Shown: positions 39,701 through 44,559, numbered from the stretch's first letter. The stretch is 64,000 bases of DNA from Siphonodentalium dalli (GCA_032622095.1 CP136069.1:185993122-186057121); one strand, 5' to 3'. The notes: generated by a model not told the origin, from the letters alone. Made by a program: numbers and translations.

Positions 39701-41806
39701 CCTAAGAAAAACGTAAGAACCACTTAATAATTTTCAAATATCTATTTATAACATCAATAAAAAGATAAAATAAAACTATTGTTTTGAATTTATCTGAAGA
39801 AATTAGCCTAATTGTTATTTGAAATTTTTGGAAATGTTTTGTGTAAATATCATTTAAGCAAGACAATTAGCAAGTTAAATTAGTAGTTAAATTTTTAACT
39901 TAAATGGAAGTAGTATTGTAATACAATATTGTAGTATTATTTCCTTGAGTGGAACTTGGGAAGATACGTTTGTACAATCAGAATCATGATGCATGTACTT
40001 AAACTTTGTAAGTTTAATTTAGTCACTGCTGTAATGTGGGTGTCCGCTAATATGAACAATAAGGACTAACTAACAAAGGAGTTGCAAAAGCTTTTAGTTT
40101 TATCTCTAAAGCATTTTACTAATTAATGGCCCCCCTTAATTAATGCCAATGTCAATGGTATAATCGGATTATAATACTGAGCGATTGGTTTGGATAAGCA
40201 TGCAGGCCAGGTCGTATTGAACATATGTACATGTACAGTAATGCTCTAATTAATCGACCTCTTAACCACAGCAGAATTATGGGTAACTTTTCAGGATTTA
40301 CTTGGAAATATGGCTTGTTGCCATCACAGTCCTAGGAATCACTGTCCATGTAATATTAAATTTGATTAAAATATAACAAATAGATCTAGATACATTACCT
40401 CTACTATACAGATAACAGGTACTTAATATAACTATAATAACTAAATATAAAATATTGATTTAATATTATTAAATAATATTTTATTCAACTAACAGTGATT
40501 CCTAGGGACTGTGGTTGCCATTCATCGGATGGCATACACTAGTCTAGATATAATGTAGAGTCACCAGGATAATCATAACCACACCTAACCGGTTGAGTCC
40601 GTGACTGTAGTGCCCTCTGTAATCTCCCATCACCAGATTGGAAACGGGCCCACTCGCCCCAGGGCCAGCTCGCCCCAGTCGACCTGGGCCAGCTCGCCCC
40701 GAGCCAGCTCGCCCCGGGCCAGCTCGCCCCAAGGGATAATGTCTTATTTAAGTTGTCGTTTTGGGGTCGTTTTGTTTGCTTTCTCTGGCTTACAGTCAAG
40801 TGATACCCGAGTCAAGTGATACCATACAAAGTGATACCCAAATCGGTCAACTGATACCCAAGATGTGTATCATTGAATTTGGAATGTTGAATTAAATATA
40901 CACACATTCGAGATCATTATTTGTCCGAACGTCATGTCGGAATATACTCCATTCCTCGATCGAAAATGTGCTTGAGTCGAGCCACTGCCGTTGTATATAG
41001 TCGCAGATACAACGGAACATATTTGTGGTTATGATGTCAGATAAATATTACACTGCTTATATACGGTATGTGGTCGGCATATGAATGTGATTATCTATCA
41101 CACTGAAGCCATCTCATCCTCTGAAGTGTGAGGTGTGATTAGTCGATTGGTTACTGTGTAAACAACCTGCTTCTATTGTTTTGATAGGATATGAATGGGG
41201 ATATAATAACGGCTTCTAAGGGTTTCCCAAACTCCAGAGATAGTGAGATGAACTCAGAGAATAAGAGAAACTTTAATATCCAGAATGTGAAAACAGTTCA
41301 TTATTGTTATTTATGAATTCGCCGGTTCGTCGTTCAAACCAACTAGTGTGATAAACTGCATGGCTATTATCTTTGCTAACAAACGTGCCTAAAGTAATCT
41401 AAATGTCAAAATTGATGGACATAACTCTGAAATATATCATAATCTGAACTTAAGAAATTAATATATTAATATATATTAACTTATTTACAACTTTAATACA
41501 AATGTAATACCCGGGCCAGCTCGCCCCTGAAAGGTGGGCCAGCTCGCCCCAAAAACGGCCTGGGCGAGCTGGCCCTGGGGCGAGTGGGCCCGGATCCACC
41601 AGATTTCTGGCCAATGTTTCGGCTTGTCTTTTTGGAGTTTTCACTTTTTGCATACATTTCACAATAAAATCACGAATTTCTTCATTTCTAACACGCGGCC
41701 AATCTTCCCATTGTGTGGTATATGTAGAGCTTGAGATATTGCGAGTACAGCGAAACGTTATCTTGGGGCAGAATAGCCGCCAATTTCTAATTCTAATTGA
41801 GAACAT
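12647..41806 (-). CDS. Malate/L-lactate dehydrogenase-like (Ldh_2 family) oxidoreductase, 11 exons, exon 1 interrupted
   Basis: Exons on the minus strand are 41806-41598 plus 40639-40585 (one exon split by an insertion), 39333-39145, 32818-32757, 31170-31117, 24061-23963, 21182-21117, 20298-20229, 16663-16545, 13775-13680, 12999-12889 and 12700-12647. All junctions are GT-AG with matching phases. Without the insertion the product would be about 391 residues, the usual Ldh_2 length plus a leader. Family landmarks seen: [60 protein letters not shown]. The family uses NAD(P) to interconvert 2-hydroxy and 2-keto acids (malate, lactate, ureidoglycolate, sulfolactate in various members); the substrate here cannot be told. 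The first 25 or so residues are rich in Arg and lack acids, suggesting mitochondrial import. Odd: a transposon splits exon 1 with frame kept (966 extra bases), so this allele may be non-functional or spliced unusually. Confidence 0.88.
12889..12999 (-). CDS. Ldh_2-like gene, exon 10
   Basis: Acceptor TTTGTAG, donor GTGAGT, phase 0 at both ends, 37 codons. It includes [19 protein letters not shown] and [11 protein letters not shown], the conserved C-terminal segment of the family. Confidence 0.88.
13295..13663. mobile_element. MITE with AGTGAACGTTCAG ends, in intron 9
   Basis: The left end AGTGAACGTTCAGACGACCA is mirrored by the right end (TGGTCGGCTGAACGTTCACT). Terminal repeats are about 40 bp and the element 369 bp. 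It ends about 15 bp inside the intron from the exon 9 splice donor at 13679. No coding content. Confidence 0.7.
13680..13775 (-). CDS. Ldh_2-like gene, exon 9
   Basis: Acceptor TTTCAG, donor GTAAGT, 32 codons, phase 0. It encodes [16 protein letters not shown] and a helix-like ERMADMIDI stretch, matching the segment that follows the VANL end of exon 8. Confidence 0.87.
14391..14567. repeat. Inverted repeat around GGGAGAATCCATTT
   Basis: TATAACTGGGTGGGAGAATC at 14399 onward is mirrored by GATTCTCCCGCGCAGTTATA at about 14537. A related sequence (CATTCCAATAT with flanks) is at 13190-13240, so this is probably part of a dispersed repeat. Confidence 0.45.
14754..16418. mobile_element. Family C MITE split by a hAT-like insertion
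   Basis: The left half (14754-14957) and right half (16217-16418) together match the complete family C copy at 22870-23306. The left end is AAGCCTGCAAACAGTG and the right end ATTTGTAGGCTT. The split point is in the family's GGGGATATAGAAA sequence. Confidence 0.65.
14958..16216. mobile_element. hAT-like non-autonomous element nested in family C
   Basis: Ends TAGGGACCTGCGAAT and ATTCGCAGATCCCTA are inverted repeats, followed inward by GATTCGATGTCGATAT words on both sides. Flanking 8-mers TATAGAAA and CATAAAAA agree at 6 of 8 positions, a decayed 8-bp target duplication. TAGGG ends and 8-bp duplications are hAT hallmarks. No transposase recognised in 1259 bp. Confidence 0.6.
16545..16663 (-). 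CDS. Ldh_2-like gene, exon 8
   Basis: Acceptor ATTACAG, donor GTAAGT, starts with two bases completing a Gly codon. It encodes [20 protein letters not shown] and the [10 protein letters not shown] segment, the most recognisable stretch of the family. It is sandwiched between two family C MITEs (ending 16418, starting 16686). Confidence 0.92.
16686..17096. mobile_element. Family C MITE, nearly complete
   Basis: Ends AAGCCTGCAAATAGTGTG and ACACTATTTGCAGGCTT are inverted. It begins about 22 bp upstream of the exon 8 splice acceptor, so the branch-point region is probably inside it. Confidence 0.7.
17135..17337. mobile_element. Family B mariner-like MITE, full palindromic copy
   Basis: CAGTAATGCCCTAAATAATC at the left and TTAATTAGGGCATTACTG at the right. 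The two halves are almost perfect inverted copies meeting at GAAAGCTCTCACTGAGAGCT. TA flank on the left. Confidence 0.75.
17405..17641. repeat. Degraded TTAA/hairpin MITE
   Basis: AACCCTTCCATGACTGGAGC at the left, two internal CATTCTCTTATA hairpins (17456-17527 and 17550-17625), and a decayed right end near GCTCCCATCATGAA. Confidence 0.55.
18275..18740. mobile_element. Composite TTAA MITE with two long hairpins
   Basis: It starts TTAACCCTTTATCCAACA and ends TGTTGGGTAAAGGGTTAA (with one mismatch). Two hairpins with about 28-bp perfect stems (18428-18496 and 18642-18710) face each other across an AT-rich spacer. A sister copy of 400 bp is at 49939-50338, sharing the AATATCTTCGGTCTGTCTCA interior. 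Probably piggyBac-type. Confidence 0.75.
18741..19247. other. No gene seen (intron 7)
   Basis: Unique-looking AT-rich intron sequence. No ORF with recognisable content. Confidence 0.4.
19248..19605. mobile_element. MITE with AAGGCCCTTCCACAC ends
   Basis: The left end AAGGCCCTTCCACACGGC is mirrored by GTGTGTGGAGTGGGCCTT at the right. Interior imperfectly inverted. No coding content. Confidence 0.55.
19738..20111. mobile_element. Family C MITE, internal deletion
   Basis: ATAGTGTGTCTGTCATTTGC at the left and GACACACTATTTCAAGGCTT at the right. Internal GAGGGTGAATTTGG and CACCCTCTGG blocks identify the family. Confidence 0.6.
20229..20298 (-). CDS. Ldh_2-like gene, exon 7
   Basis: Acceptor ATCTGCAG, donor GTATAG, 23 codons plus one base. 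It encodes [20 protein letters not shown] and EIT, leading into the GGYKG of exon 8. Confidence 0.87.
20674..21109. mobile_element. Hairpin MITE abutting the exon 6 splice donor
   Basis: The left end is ATAACCCTTTCATGACGGGA; the right end is CCCATCATGAAAGGGATAA. Two internal CATTCTCTTATA-type hairpins flank an AT-rich spacer of repeated AAAATTGTTAAAGAATGTAA. The right end is about 6 bp from the GT of exon 6's donor (21116). Confidence 0.65.
21117..21182 (-). CDS. Ldh_2-like gene, exon 6
   Basis: Acceptor TTTTACAG, donor GTGAGT, 22 codons, phase 0. It encodes [20 protein letters not shown] and GV, the family's linker containing the PxxW/GxDxxG-type segment. Confidence 0.86.
21498..21929. repeat. 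Family D MITE, nearly full length
   Basis: It begins TTAAAGATGCATT (decayed left end) and ends GATCGGATTGAGTACCTTTAA. It contains the shared TTCTTAGGCTTCGGGGGTAA block. TTAA at both termini. Confidence 0.6.
21970..22113. repeat. Short inverted-repeat element
   Basis: CTGGTGTGATTTTGGGATG with CGGTGGGTTTT is mirrored by AAAACCCACTGATAAAAATC and ACACCACACAGCAT. About 144 bp overall. Confidence 0.5.
22179..22293. repeat. Short palindromic MITE, 115 bp
   Basis: CCCAGTTTATAGCGGTATTT at the left pairs with AAATCCCCTATAAACTGGG at the right. Arms of about 45 bp. Confidence 0.6.
22870..23306. mobile_element. Family C MITE, complete reference copy
   Basis: AAGCCTGCAAATAGCGTGTC at the left and GACACGCTATTTGCAGGCTT at the right are perfect complements. 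Further inside are four alternating copies of GGTCCCCAGAGGGTGAATTT, so each end is itself a hairpin. 437 bp, non-coding. Confidence 0.75.
23668..23880. repeat. Tandem repeat, three units of about 60-75 bp
   Basis: Each unit contains ACCAGCATGCTT, GCTATAAATGTACTTCAGCC and GATGATGTA. The units diverge by several substitutions. Confidence 0.65.
23963..24061 (-). CDS. Ldh_2-like gene, exon 5
   Basis: Acceptor TTTCTTTCAG, donor GTGACG, 33 codons, phase 0. It encodes [20 protein letters not shown] and [13 protein letters not shown], both strongly conserved in the family (the GTNP and DMATS motifs of the nucleotide-binding region). Confidence 0.92.
24120..24490. repeat. Family J repeat, inverted copy
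   Basis: Matches 8995-9337 in reverse complement: AACACTCCGGTAGGGTGATC, TAAATATTTAC, TTTCTATGGAGTGGTAC and GAACAAGTCC are all found in both. Confidence 0.5.
24491..25081. other. No gene seen (intron 4)
   Basis: AT-rich intron sequence with no ORF of recognisable content. Confidence 0.35.
25082..25162. repeat. Minisatellite, left part (interrupted by the Copia element)
   Basis: Degenerate units of about 30 bp of the type CTGGTATTTTGTTACCCAGG occur here and continue at 30183-30285 on the other side of the retrotransposon. The element therefore landed inside the array. Confidence 0.6.
25163..25401 (-). repeat. Copia 3' LTR
   Basis: TG at the left and CA at the right of the plus strand, 239 bp. 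Differs from the 5' LTR at one base (CACAGCTCAC here, CACAGGTCAC there). Confidence 0.9.
25405..25430 (-). promoter_or_regulatory. Copia polypurine tract
   Basis: On the minus strand a run of A followed by GAGAGAAAGATGAA lies just before the 3' LTR, the usual plus-strand primer position. Confidence 0.7.
25517..25879 (-). pseudogene. Copia pol, RNase H part
   Basis: Begins [18 protein letters not shown] and contains the [16 protein letters not shown] and ADALTKRG segments of Copia RNase H. It is in the same frame as the preceding reverse transcriptase part and is cut off from it only by a TAA codon at 25898-25900. It has no real start of its own. Confidence 0.85.
25898..26776 (-). pseudogene. 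Copia pol, reverse transcriptase part
   Basis: Carries [37 protein letters not shown] and the catalytic box [12 protein letters not shown] (HVDD in place of the more common YVDD). About 290 residues, ending at a TAA after CPLSWR where an amino-acid codon is expected. It is one frame off the upstream gag-pol part. No genuine ATG at its beginning, so it is a broken continuation, not a separate gene. Confidence 0.88.
26784..29852 (-). pseudogene. Copia gag-protease-integrase and start of reverse transcriptase
   Basis: 1022 residues from ATG. Residues 1-260 are Gag. A zinc knuckle lies near 265 ([14 protein letters not shown], with Asn where His is normal). Then the protease site DSACSST near 328, integrase zinc-binding HX4H...CDVC around 477-525, and integrase DDE core (LDLKIW, ADNGGE, GLCERN) at about 546, 597 and 634. 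The N-terminus of the reverse transcriptase ([20 protein letters not shown]) is near 985. The frame is lost just after KHRLIPDNR by a one-base indel. Same strand as the host gene; LTR-driven expression expected for the family. Confidence 0.9.
29933..29943 (-). promoter_or_regulatory. Copia primer-binding site, initiator Met tRNA
   Basis: TGGTAGCAGAG directly follows the 5' LTR on the minus strand. It is the complement of the 3' end (CTCTGCTACCA) of animal initiator tRNA-Met. Confidence 0.85.
29944..30182 (-). repeat. Copia 5' LTR
   Basis: 239 bp, TG...CA ends, followed by ATCTT (target duplication). Almost identical to the copy at 25163. Confidence 0.9.
30183..30285. repeat. Minisatellite, right part
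   Basis: Three units of about 30 bp (TTTTCTGAAACTGGTATTTT, GTTACCCAGG). Continuation of 25082-25162. Confidence 0.6.
30433..30655. repeat. Hairpin-MITE fragment and short tandem repeats
   Basis: ATGCATTCTCTTATATATG and GATGAAAGGGTTAA are the remains of a TTAA-family MITE. Next to it, GATCAGCCCTGATGTACATG and GGACAACTATA/TGATAACTTCATT units are repeated two to four times. Confidence 0.5.
30686..30843. mobile_element. Palindromic MITE, ACACAGAACGACAC ends
   Basis: The left arm (CACAGAACGACACGATGTGT, AAATGGGTTTGTC) pairs with the right arm (GACAAACCCATTT, ACACATTGTGTCATTCTGTG). The inner part GTCGCGGAAGGATAG is also inverted. About 158 bp. Confidence 0.65.
31117..31170 (-). CDS. Ldh_2-like gene, exon 4
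   Basis: Acceptor TTTTTTCACAG, donor GTACGC, 18 codons, phase 0. It encodes [18 protein letters not shown], the TNTSP segment conserved in the family. Confidence 0.9.
31205..31369. mobile_element. Family B mariner-like MITE
   Basis: CAGTAATGCCCTAAGTAATC to GGGCATTACTG, flanked by TA on both sides. It begins 34 bp upstream of the exon 4 acceptor. Confidence 0.72.
31699..31860. repeat. Tandem repeat, three units of about 57 bp
   Basis: Repeated blocks CTTAAATGGTATGTACATG and AGTATAGAATATGATATATA with (TA)n expansion. Confidence 0.6.
31863..32160. repeat. Family D MITE, fragment
   Basis: TCTCTTTGGCTTCGGGGGAG and AACCCACCCATCAAAGCTCA identify the family. Both termini missing. Confidence 0.55.
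32175..32350. repeat. Cluster of ACTTAAGT palindromes
   Basis: Five ACTTAAGT palindromes (near 32213, 32271, 32292, 32312 and 32331) linked by CAAATA/TGCAAATA words, mostly about 20 bp apart. It may be a simple repeat or a site cluster; see findings. Confidence 0.5.
32418..32674. mobile_element. Family C MITE, truncated
   Basis: AAGCCTTCAAATAGTGTGTC and CCACACTATTTCAAGGTTT ends with a large internal deletion. It ends about 80 bp from the exon 3 donor. Confidence 0.55.
32757..32818 (-). CDS. Ldh_2-like gene, exon 3
   Basis: Acceptor TTTTGTAG, donor GTGAGT, two bases plus 20 codons. It encodes [25 protein letters not shown] is a signature of the family with a conserved His. Confidence 0.91.
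33147..33260 (+). repeat. Possible tRNA-derived SINE fragment
   Basis: AGGTCATGGATAAGATCA resembles a pol III A box region and GGGTTCGAACC (33197-33207) is a good B box about 40 bp downstream. No matching second copy seen in this window, so it is tentative. Confidence 0.35.
33273..33393. mobile_element. Family B MITE, left half deleted
   Basis: CAGTAATGCCCT jumps directly to AGTGAGAGCTTTCC, then the right half runs to AGAGCATTACTG. TA on both sides. Confidence 0.65.
33691..33998 (+). repeat. Gypsy 5' LTR, truncated
   Basis: Starts TGTGACGGTGTAATTTAGCC and matches the first 308 bp of the 3' LTR with no difference I could see, stopping abruptly at GTAAAGTT. Confidence 0.88.
33998..36484 (+). 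CDS. Gypsy pol remnant: RNase H end, integrase, C-terminal tail
   Basis: 828 residues, open throughout. Residues 1-68 are the end of RNase H ([30 protein letters not shown]). The integrase zinc finger is at about 205-245 (HNDIGH...CHRC), the catalytic core at 271 (CIDFL), 330 (HSDQGANF) and 366 (GITERFNRT), and the chromo-side module GDRVLVKT...HRNHLLPI at about 487-545. Beyond it is an acidic, low-complexity tail of about 250 residues ending in [14 protein letters not shown], unusual in length. The first codons lie at the deletion junction with the LTR, so there is no native start. Its survival intact fits a young insertion. Confidence 0.9.
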   Translation: MTEKFYDYLYGNYFVVYTDNNPLTYVLTSAKLDATGQRWLSALGAFKFDILYKPGKTNTDADVLSRLDEPSSAFNHEFIPVESVKTICNSLQVQQPFVESLCVDSDVLKPVDELGYDLDEMNYKDWRRAQERDNVLSFWMTAVRQKKCPNRRSLPPSKDHSPFFRHFSKLKLQRGVLYRESTFNGSSTSQLVLPSSYVRLVLKSLHNDIGHPGRDRTISLVKERFYFPSIDSIVDNWIKNCHRCIRRKTSTNFRAPLVSVSTSQPLELVCIDFLCLESCKGGYENVLVITDHFTKYAQAFATKNQTAKTTADVLFNNFFIHYGYPQRIHSDQGANFESQVISELCQLCGIQKSRTTPYHPMGNGITERFNRTLIGMLGTLHPDQKKDWKSFIGPLVHAYNCTRHETTGYAPYLLMFGREPRLPIDVMFGLHKSESDDDRSYCDYVTDLKHRLRESYRLASSGMSKSQEGHKRNYDKKVRGATIHVGDRVLVKTLAFDGRHKLADKFDPEVYVVKEQPNSDIPVFVLQDDSGRTRTLHRNHLLPIGSIPFDLPVDDPTVKPDSFKGVDVPAGQDPVRPVPKPRTVRKDYIPGTVDKSHKENRLNGHVSDSDEESVIMFTPQNVPSVSFVSGNADNGGPPRPDDDRRSRMDPGISSSGDDRTPNREPSEDNVIEFVSDYDTHEPFVQTELRSTGVHVEAENSVEINDIVPSAAVADDGERVSGDGDRIVAFVSDDVASGVRSDVVISRSGNEEISSHIDTSVPSPVPRRSTRERSKPSWMQKGDFVVNKLQPISGSMIDKNDLIKKLTDNQLFSRVSPDVLQSIFESILK
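36485..37501 (+). other. Gypsy 3' noncoding region with internal duplication
   Basis: AT-rich. A block CTGACGATCCAGT with GAGGT(A/T)CCAGTT occurs twice (about 36836-36900 and 37238-37300), so about 400 bp has been duplicated. No coding signal. Confidence 0.6.
37502..37513 (+). promoter_or_regulatory. Gypsy polypurine tract
   Basis: AGGAGGGAGAG immediately before the 3' LTR. Confidence 0.75.
37514..38567 (+). repeat. Gypsy 3' LTR, complete
   Basis: Begins TGTGACGG and ends CTATGACA (TGT...ACA), about 1054 bp. A likely polyadenylation signal AATAAA lies near 38396. The end is placed by the primer-site sequence two bases further on. Confidence 0.75.
38570..38617 (-). other. 48-nt copy of the 3' part of tRNA-Lys, including CCA, next to the 3' LTR
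   Basis: The first 18 bases, TGGCGCCCAACGTGGGGC, are the complement of a tRNA 3' end with CCA, i.e. a normal primer-binding site. The match continues through the T arm (GGTTCGAGCC on the minus strand) to the anticodon loop (ACTCTTAAT, anticodon CTT), then stops. Only one mismatch to the tRNA-Lys(CTT) sequence as I know it. Genomic tRNA genes lack CCA, so this derives from a tRNA. It is separated from the LTR by TT. Confidence 0.8.
38792..39003. mobile_element. Family B mariner-like MITE, full copy
   Basis: CAGTAATGCTCTAATTAATC to GATTAATTAGGGCATTACTG, TA on both sides, arms meet at GAAAGCTCTCAGAGAGAGCT. Confidence 0.75.
39145..39333 (-). CDS. Ldh_2-like gene, exon 2
   Basis: Acceptor TGTCATTTCAG, donor GTATTG, 189 bp. 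It encodes [18 protein letters not shown] and then [20 protein letters not shown] and GIGWVTAKG, all landmarks of the family's N-terminal half. Confidence 0.92.
39340..40235. other. No gene seen (intron 1)
   Basis: AT-rich intron DNA; TTTAGGGAGACTTCAG occurs twice near 39630-39670. Nothing else recognised. Confidence 0.4.
40236..40530. mobile_element. Family B MITE, left half, with a nested insertion
   Basis: CAGTAATGCTCTAATTAATC through TATGGCTTGTTGCCAT, then a 189-bp insertion, then GTTGCCATTCATCGGA. The family's right half is absent. Confidence 0.65.
40325..40513. mobile_element. Small hAT-type MITE with perfect 8-bp target duplication
   Basis: Ends CACAGTCCTAGGAATCACTG and CAGTGATTCCTAGGGACTGTG are inverted. 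GTTGCCAT flanks both sides (40317-40324 and 40514-40521), and removing the insert restores the family B sequence. Confidence 0.8.
40585..40639 (-). CDS. Ldh_2-like gene, exon 1, 3' fragment
   Basis: Encodes [15 protein letters not shown], the family's conserved N-terminal motif with SHG, and ends at donor G|GTGTGG. Its upstream edge is not a splice acceptor; it is the transposon end plus the duplicated AATCTGGT. The sequence before it stays open in the same frame into the transposon. Confidence 0.88.
40640..41597. mobile_element. GC-ended TIR element inserted in Ldh_2 exon 1
   Basis: Ends GGAAACGGGCCCACTCGCCC and the complement of GGATCCGGGCCCACTCGCCC, with about 35-bp terminal repeats. Just inside are several direct and inverted copies of GGCCAGCTCGCCCC. 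AATCTGGT (minus strand) flanks both sides, an 8-bp target duplication. The GG ends with 8-9 bp duplications would fit Merlin-type elements, and hAT is the other option. The interior is AT-rich with no transposase. Confidence 0.85.
41597..41806 (-). CDS. Ldh_2-like gene, exon 1, 5' fragment with start codon
   Basis: ATG at 41804-41806. 70 codons: an Arg-rich leader [20 protein letters not shown], then [20 protein letters not shown] and [14 protein letters not shown], typical of the family's first helices. The leader has no Asp or Glu in its first 30 or so residues, consistent with mitochondrial import. No other in-frame ATG upstream is needed. The frame continues into the inserted element. Confidence 0.85.
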
Positions 41807-42429
41807 ATTCGATGACAATAATTATTGTTGACATTCTGTTTTACTTTCGTTTTCAAATTGGGTTTACAAAAAGTTCTTTCCCGGAACCGGATTGAGCGCA
41901 CCTGCTCGTTTGCAAGCTCTCCCAACACTGCGATGCTCTCTGGGACATGGCAATCTGCGAGTTGGAATGGAATATGGAATATAATGACAATCTGCGGAAC
42001 AGAATTTGAAATTGCGTGGAACGGCCGATATCTCATTAAAACCATTAATCCGTTATCATCAGTTGCTCGCCTGTGTAGGTCCACATGTATTCGAATAACA
42101 AATTTATCTAAAGTCCCACAAGGAGTACTTATCAAAACGATGATGATTAAAATGCTAAAACGGTGTACGTTCTCAATCAAGCGACAACACTTAACTGCTT
42201 TGATATATCTTACCGACCTATTTCAGTGTTTGTTGTTCCCATCCGTGCGCATTTCTATTGTCCAACTCCTAATTTTTGAGTTATGTTAGTGCGTGTTTAT
42301 ATTTTTGTTTCGGATTATGTTTCCTCGATTATCCCATGTTTTAGTTTTTCAATTTGGCCAAACTTTTTGAAAAATGGCAAAAAAAACTCAGAAATGGCCA
42401 AAATATTGGCCAAAGAATTTGCCGGCTAG
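41807..42429. other. Region upstream of the Ldh_2-like gene, no gene recognised
   Basis: It should contain the gene's promoter and 5' UTR. I see no convincing TATA box. Two long overlapping open frames exist on opposite strands but neither resembles a known protein. Confidence 0.35.
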
Positions 42430-42775
42430 CGTTAATCCTGCCTGGACATGATATGTCCATGCGGTGGTGTCGCTGTGGGTTTGTCCATGTGGACTTGTGG
42501 GGTTGTCCGTCCGGTGGTGTCCCTGTGGGGTTGTCCATGAAGGTTCATCCGCGCGAGGTTGTCCATATGGGATTGTCCATGTGGGTTTGTCTGCGCATGG
42601 TTGTCCACGCAGGTTTGTCCACGTAGGGTTGTCCATACAGGTTTGTCCACGCATGCAGGGTTGTCCACGCAGGTTTGTCCACGTAGGGTTGTCCATGCAG
42701 GTTTGTCCACGCATGCAGGGTTGTCCATGCGTGATTGTACATGGTGTGTTGTCCTTGTCGGGTTGTCTATGGTGC
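42430..42775. repeat. Minisatellite of GGTTTGTCCACGCA-type units
   Basis: About 18 imperfect units of 15-20 bp built on GGTTGTCCATG/GGTTTGTCCACG; a 66-bp block (CATGCAGGGTTGTCCACGCA onward) is itself duplicated. All six frames are partly open, so long ORFs here are artefacts. Confidence 0.8.
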
Positions 42776-42989
42776 TACCTTGGTACTACCATGAGCGATA
42801 ACTCTATTTCACAGTAGGCAGCTGAGTTGTTTTCTGTATCTTATTACGAGAAGAAAATCATACTTCATCAGATAATCAGTGCAAAACAATTAAACCCGGT
42901 GTCATACCTAAAAGTTAACAGAATGGGACAAGAATATAGCTAAGTCTTCTAAGACAAGAAGAGTTAGTTGCACCTTAGTTAATCTCATA

Positions 42990-43165
42990 TGTGTCATTCC
43001 TGACCTCCAATTTGTTGTCTGAAATTTCAAGGCTTCTAAAAGTTACCATAGTAGCTGTAGTACTAATAAACTACCCTGTGGTTACCATGATAAAGCACCC
43101 TGGTACTACCATGGTTATATAAGTACCATGGTATACATGTATATATGTCGGCCATTCTACCATGT
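42990..43165. repeat. Family E repeat
   Basis: Shares GACCTCCAATTTGTTGTCTG and ACCATAGTAGCTGTAGTACT with 10390-10450 and is rich in TACCATGG. Confidence 0.5.
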
Positions 43166-43214
43166 GTAGGTATTGTAATAGACCCCGAAGTCCGATAAAC
43201 AGTTTTCGCGGCTG

Positions 43215-43780
43215 GCTCGACCAATTTGGTGGCTGGTTAGCTAGCTAAGCCGGTTCAGTCGCGACGTTCGTGGCTGACGAAATATAGCGGCTCAGCCGGC
43301 TGATACGCTATCATTCAGCGTATTTTCGTTTCCGAAATGTTCTTAATCCCCGGTTATAGACCCCGTTTGTTTTAGCATTTGTGGGGAACTCGTAGAATCC
43401 CAGATCACACGTGTAGTTTCCCCACCTAATCGATGTAAGTTACATTGGGACTTCTGTAGACTCCAGACCAATTTTAGTGGCTGGTTAGCTAGCTAAGTCG
43501 GCTCAATCGCGACGTTCGTGGCTGACGAAATATGGCGGCTCAGCCGACTGAGACCTTATCATTCAGCGTATTTTCGTTTCATATATCCCCAGTTATAGAC
43601 GCCAAGTCCTTCGTTTATTTTTGCCCTTATGGAAAAGCCCAACACCATGCAAAAGAATATGTGCATGTGGTCTGGAAATCTACGGGTTCACCACAAACGC
43701 TAAAAAAAAACCCCTACAAGAATGTACTATGTAGTTTCCCACCTAATCGGTATCAGTTACATTGTGACTTCTGTCAGACT
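43215..43780. repeat. Tandem duplication, two diverged units of about 260-300 bp
   Basis: GGCTGGTTAGCTAGCTAAG, GCGACGTTCGTGGCTGACGA and CATTCAGCGTATTTTCGTTT each occur twice (about 43230 and 43480), followed by GTAGTTTCCC(C)ACCTAATCG in both units. No coding content recognised. Confidence 0.65.
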
Positions 43781-44559
43781 GCTATCATCACTGGCATCTT
43801 GTTATATATGCATGCATCACTGAACGATGAATCCAATAGTAAAGATATATAATATTTCAAACTATTTTCTATTCTATTATACAGGTTATGTGCATATATT
43901 GACAAATGCCAGCAATGTCTGAGACTGAATCGTGCCGAAATTAACAATTTATATTTTAACCCTTTCATGTTTCAATGCTGAATGGATGCTCCCATTCAGT
44001 TAGATGAAAGCATGCATTGGAATAGTCTATCCCACATTGAGAGGCGCACGTGTTCTGATAATATAACAACCAAGGAGTGTCCATTCTTTTTTTTATTTTA
44101 GAATTTTTGAAACCACCACTTAACCAGGTGAATTTATTTAACTAGACAAATTGAGCTCTAGGTCCTTGGGTGCTTGGACTTGTAGGGGATATGTATCATT
44201 TGTTTTTTTGTAGTAAAATTGGATGTATATAACTTATAATTGTGTTTTATGTGCACATATCAGCTTCTGAGGGGTTACTGTATTTTGTCCGCTATATCGA
44301 TGCATTAGGATTTCCATTTAGCAGTATGGAATTTTACCACACAGGAAGACCTATTATTTGCATACTCTCATCACACACTGACCCGGACACACAATTGCAT
44401 GTACATGTATGTGGTAGACAAATGCCAATCAGCCGGTATTTGAAAAAAAATCTTCACATTCACCTGTATTAACCATTTTTCTATTAAAACAGCTTCTGAT
44501 ACATGTTGAGTGATATCAGTAGGAGTTGATGCGGTTTTAGACAAAAAATAGTGACATTG

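Noticed and set aside
40631-41605. The exon 1 interruption as an introner-type new intron
   Set aside because: The duplicated AATCTGGT supplies no AG at the 3' side for precise removal at the duplication, so clean splicing is not evident; transcript data would decide.
41825-42289. 154-residue open frame (plus) overlapping a 140-residue frame (minus) upstream of the Ldh_2-like start
   Set aside because: The two overlap on opposite strands and neither looks like a known protein; this is more likely the gene's upstream region.
42388-42817. Repetitive 'proteins' on both strands near 42.5 kb
   Set aside because: Produced by a minisatellite whose unit happens to lack stops.
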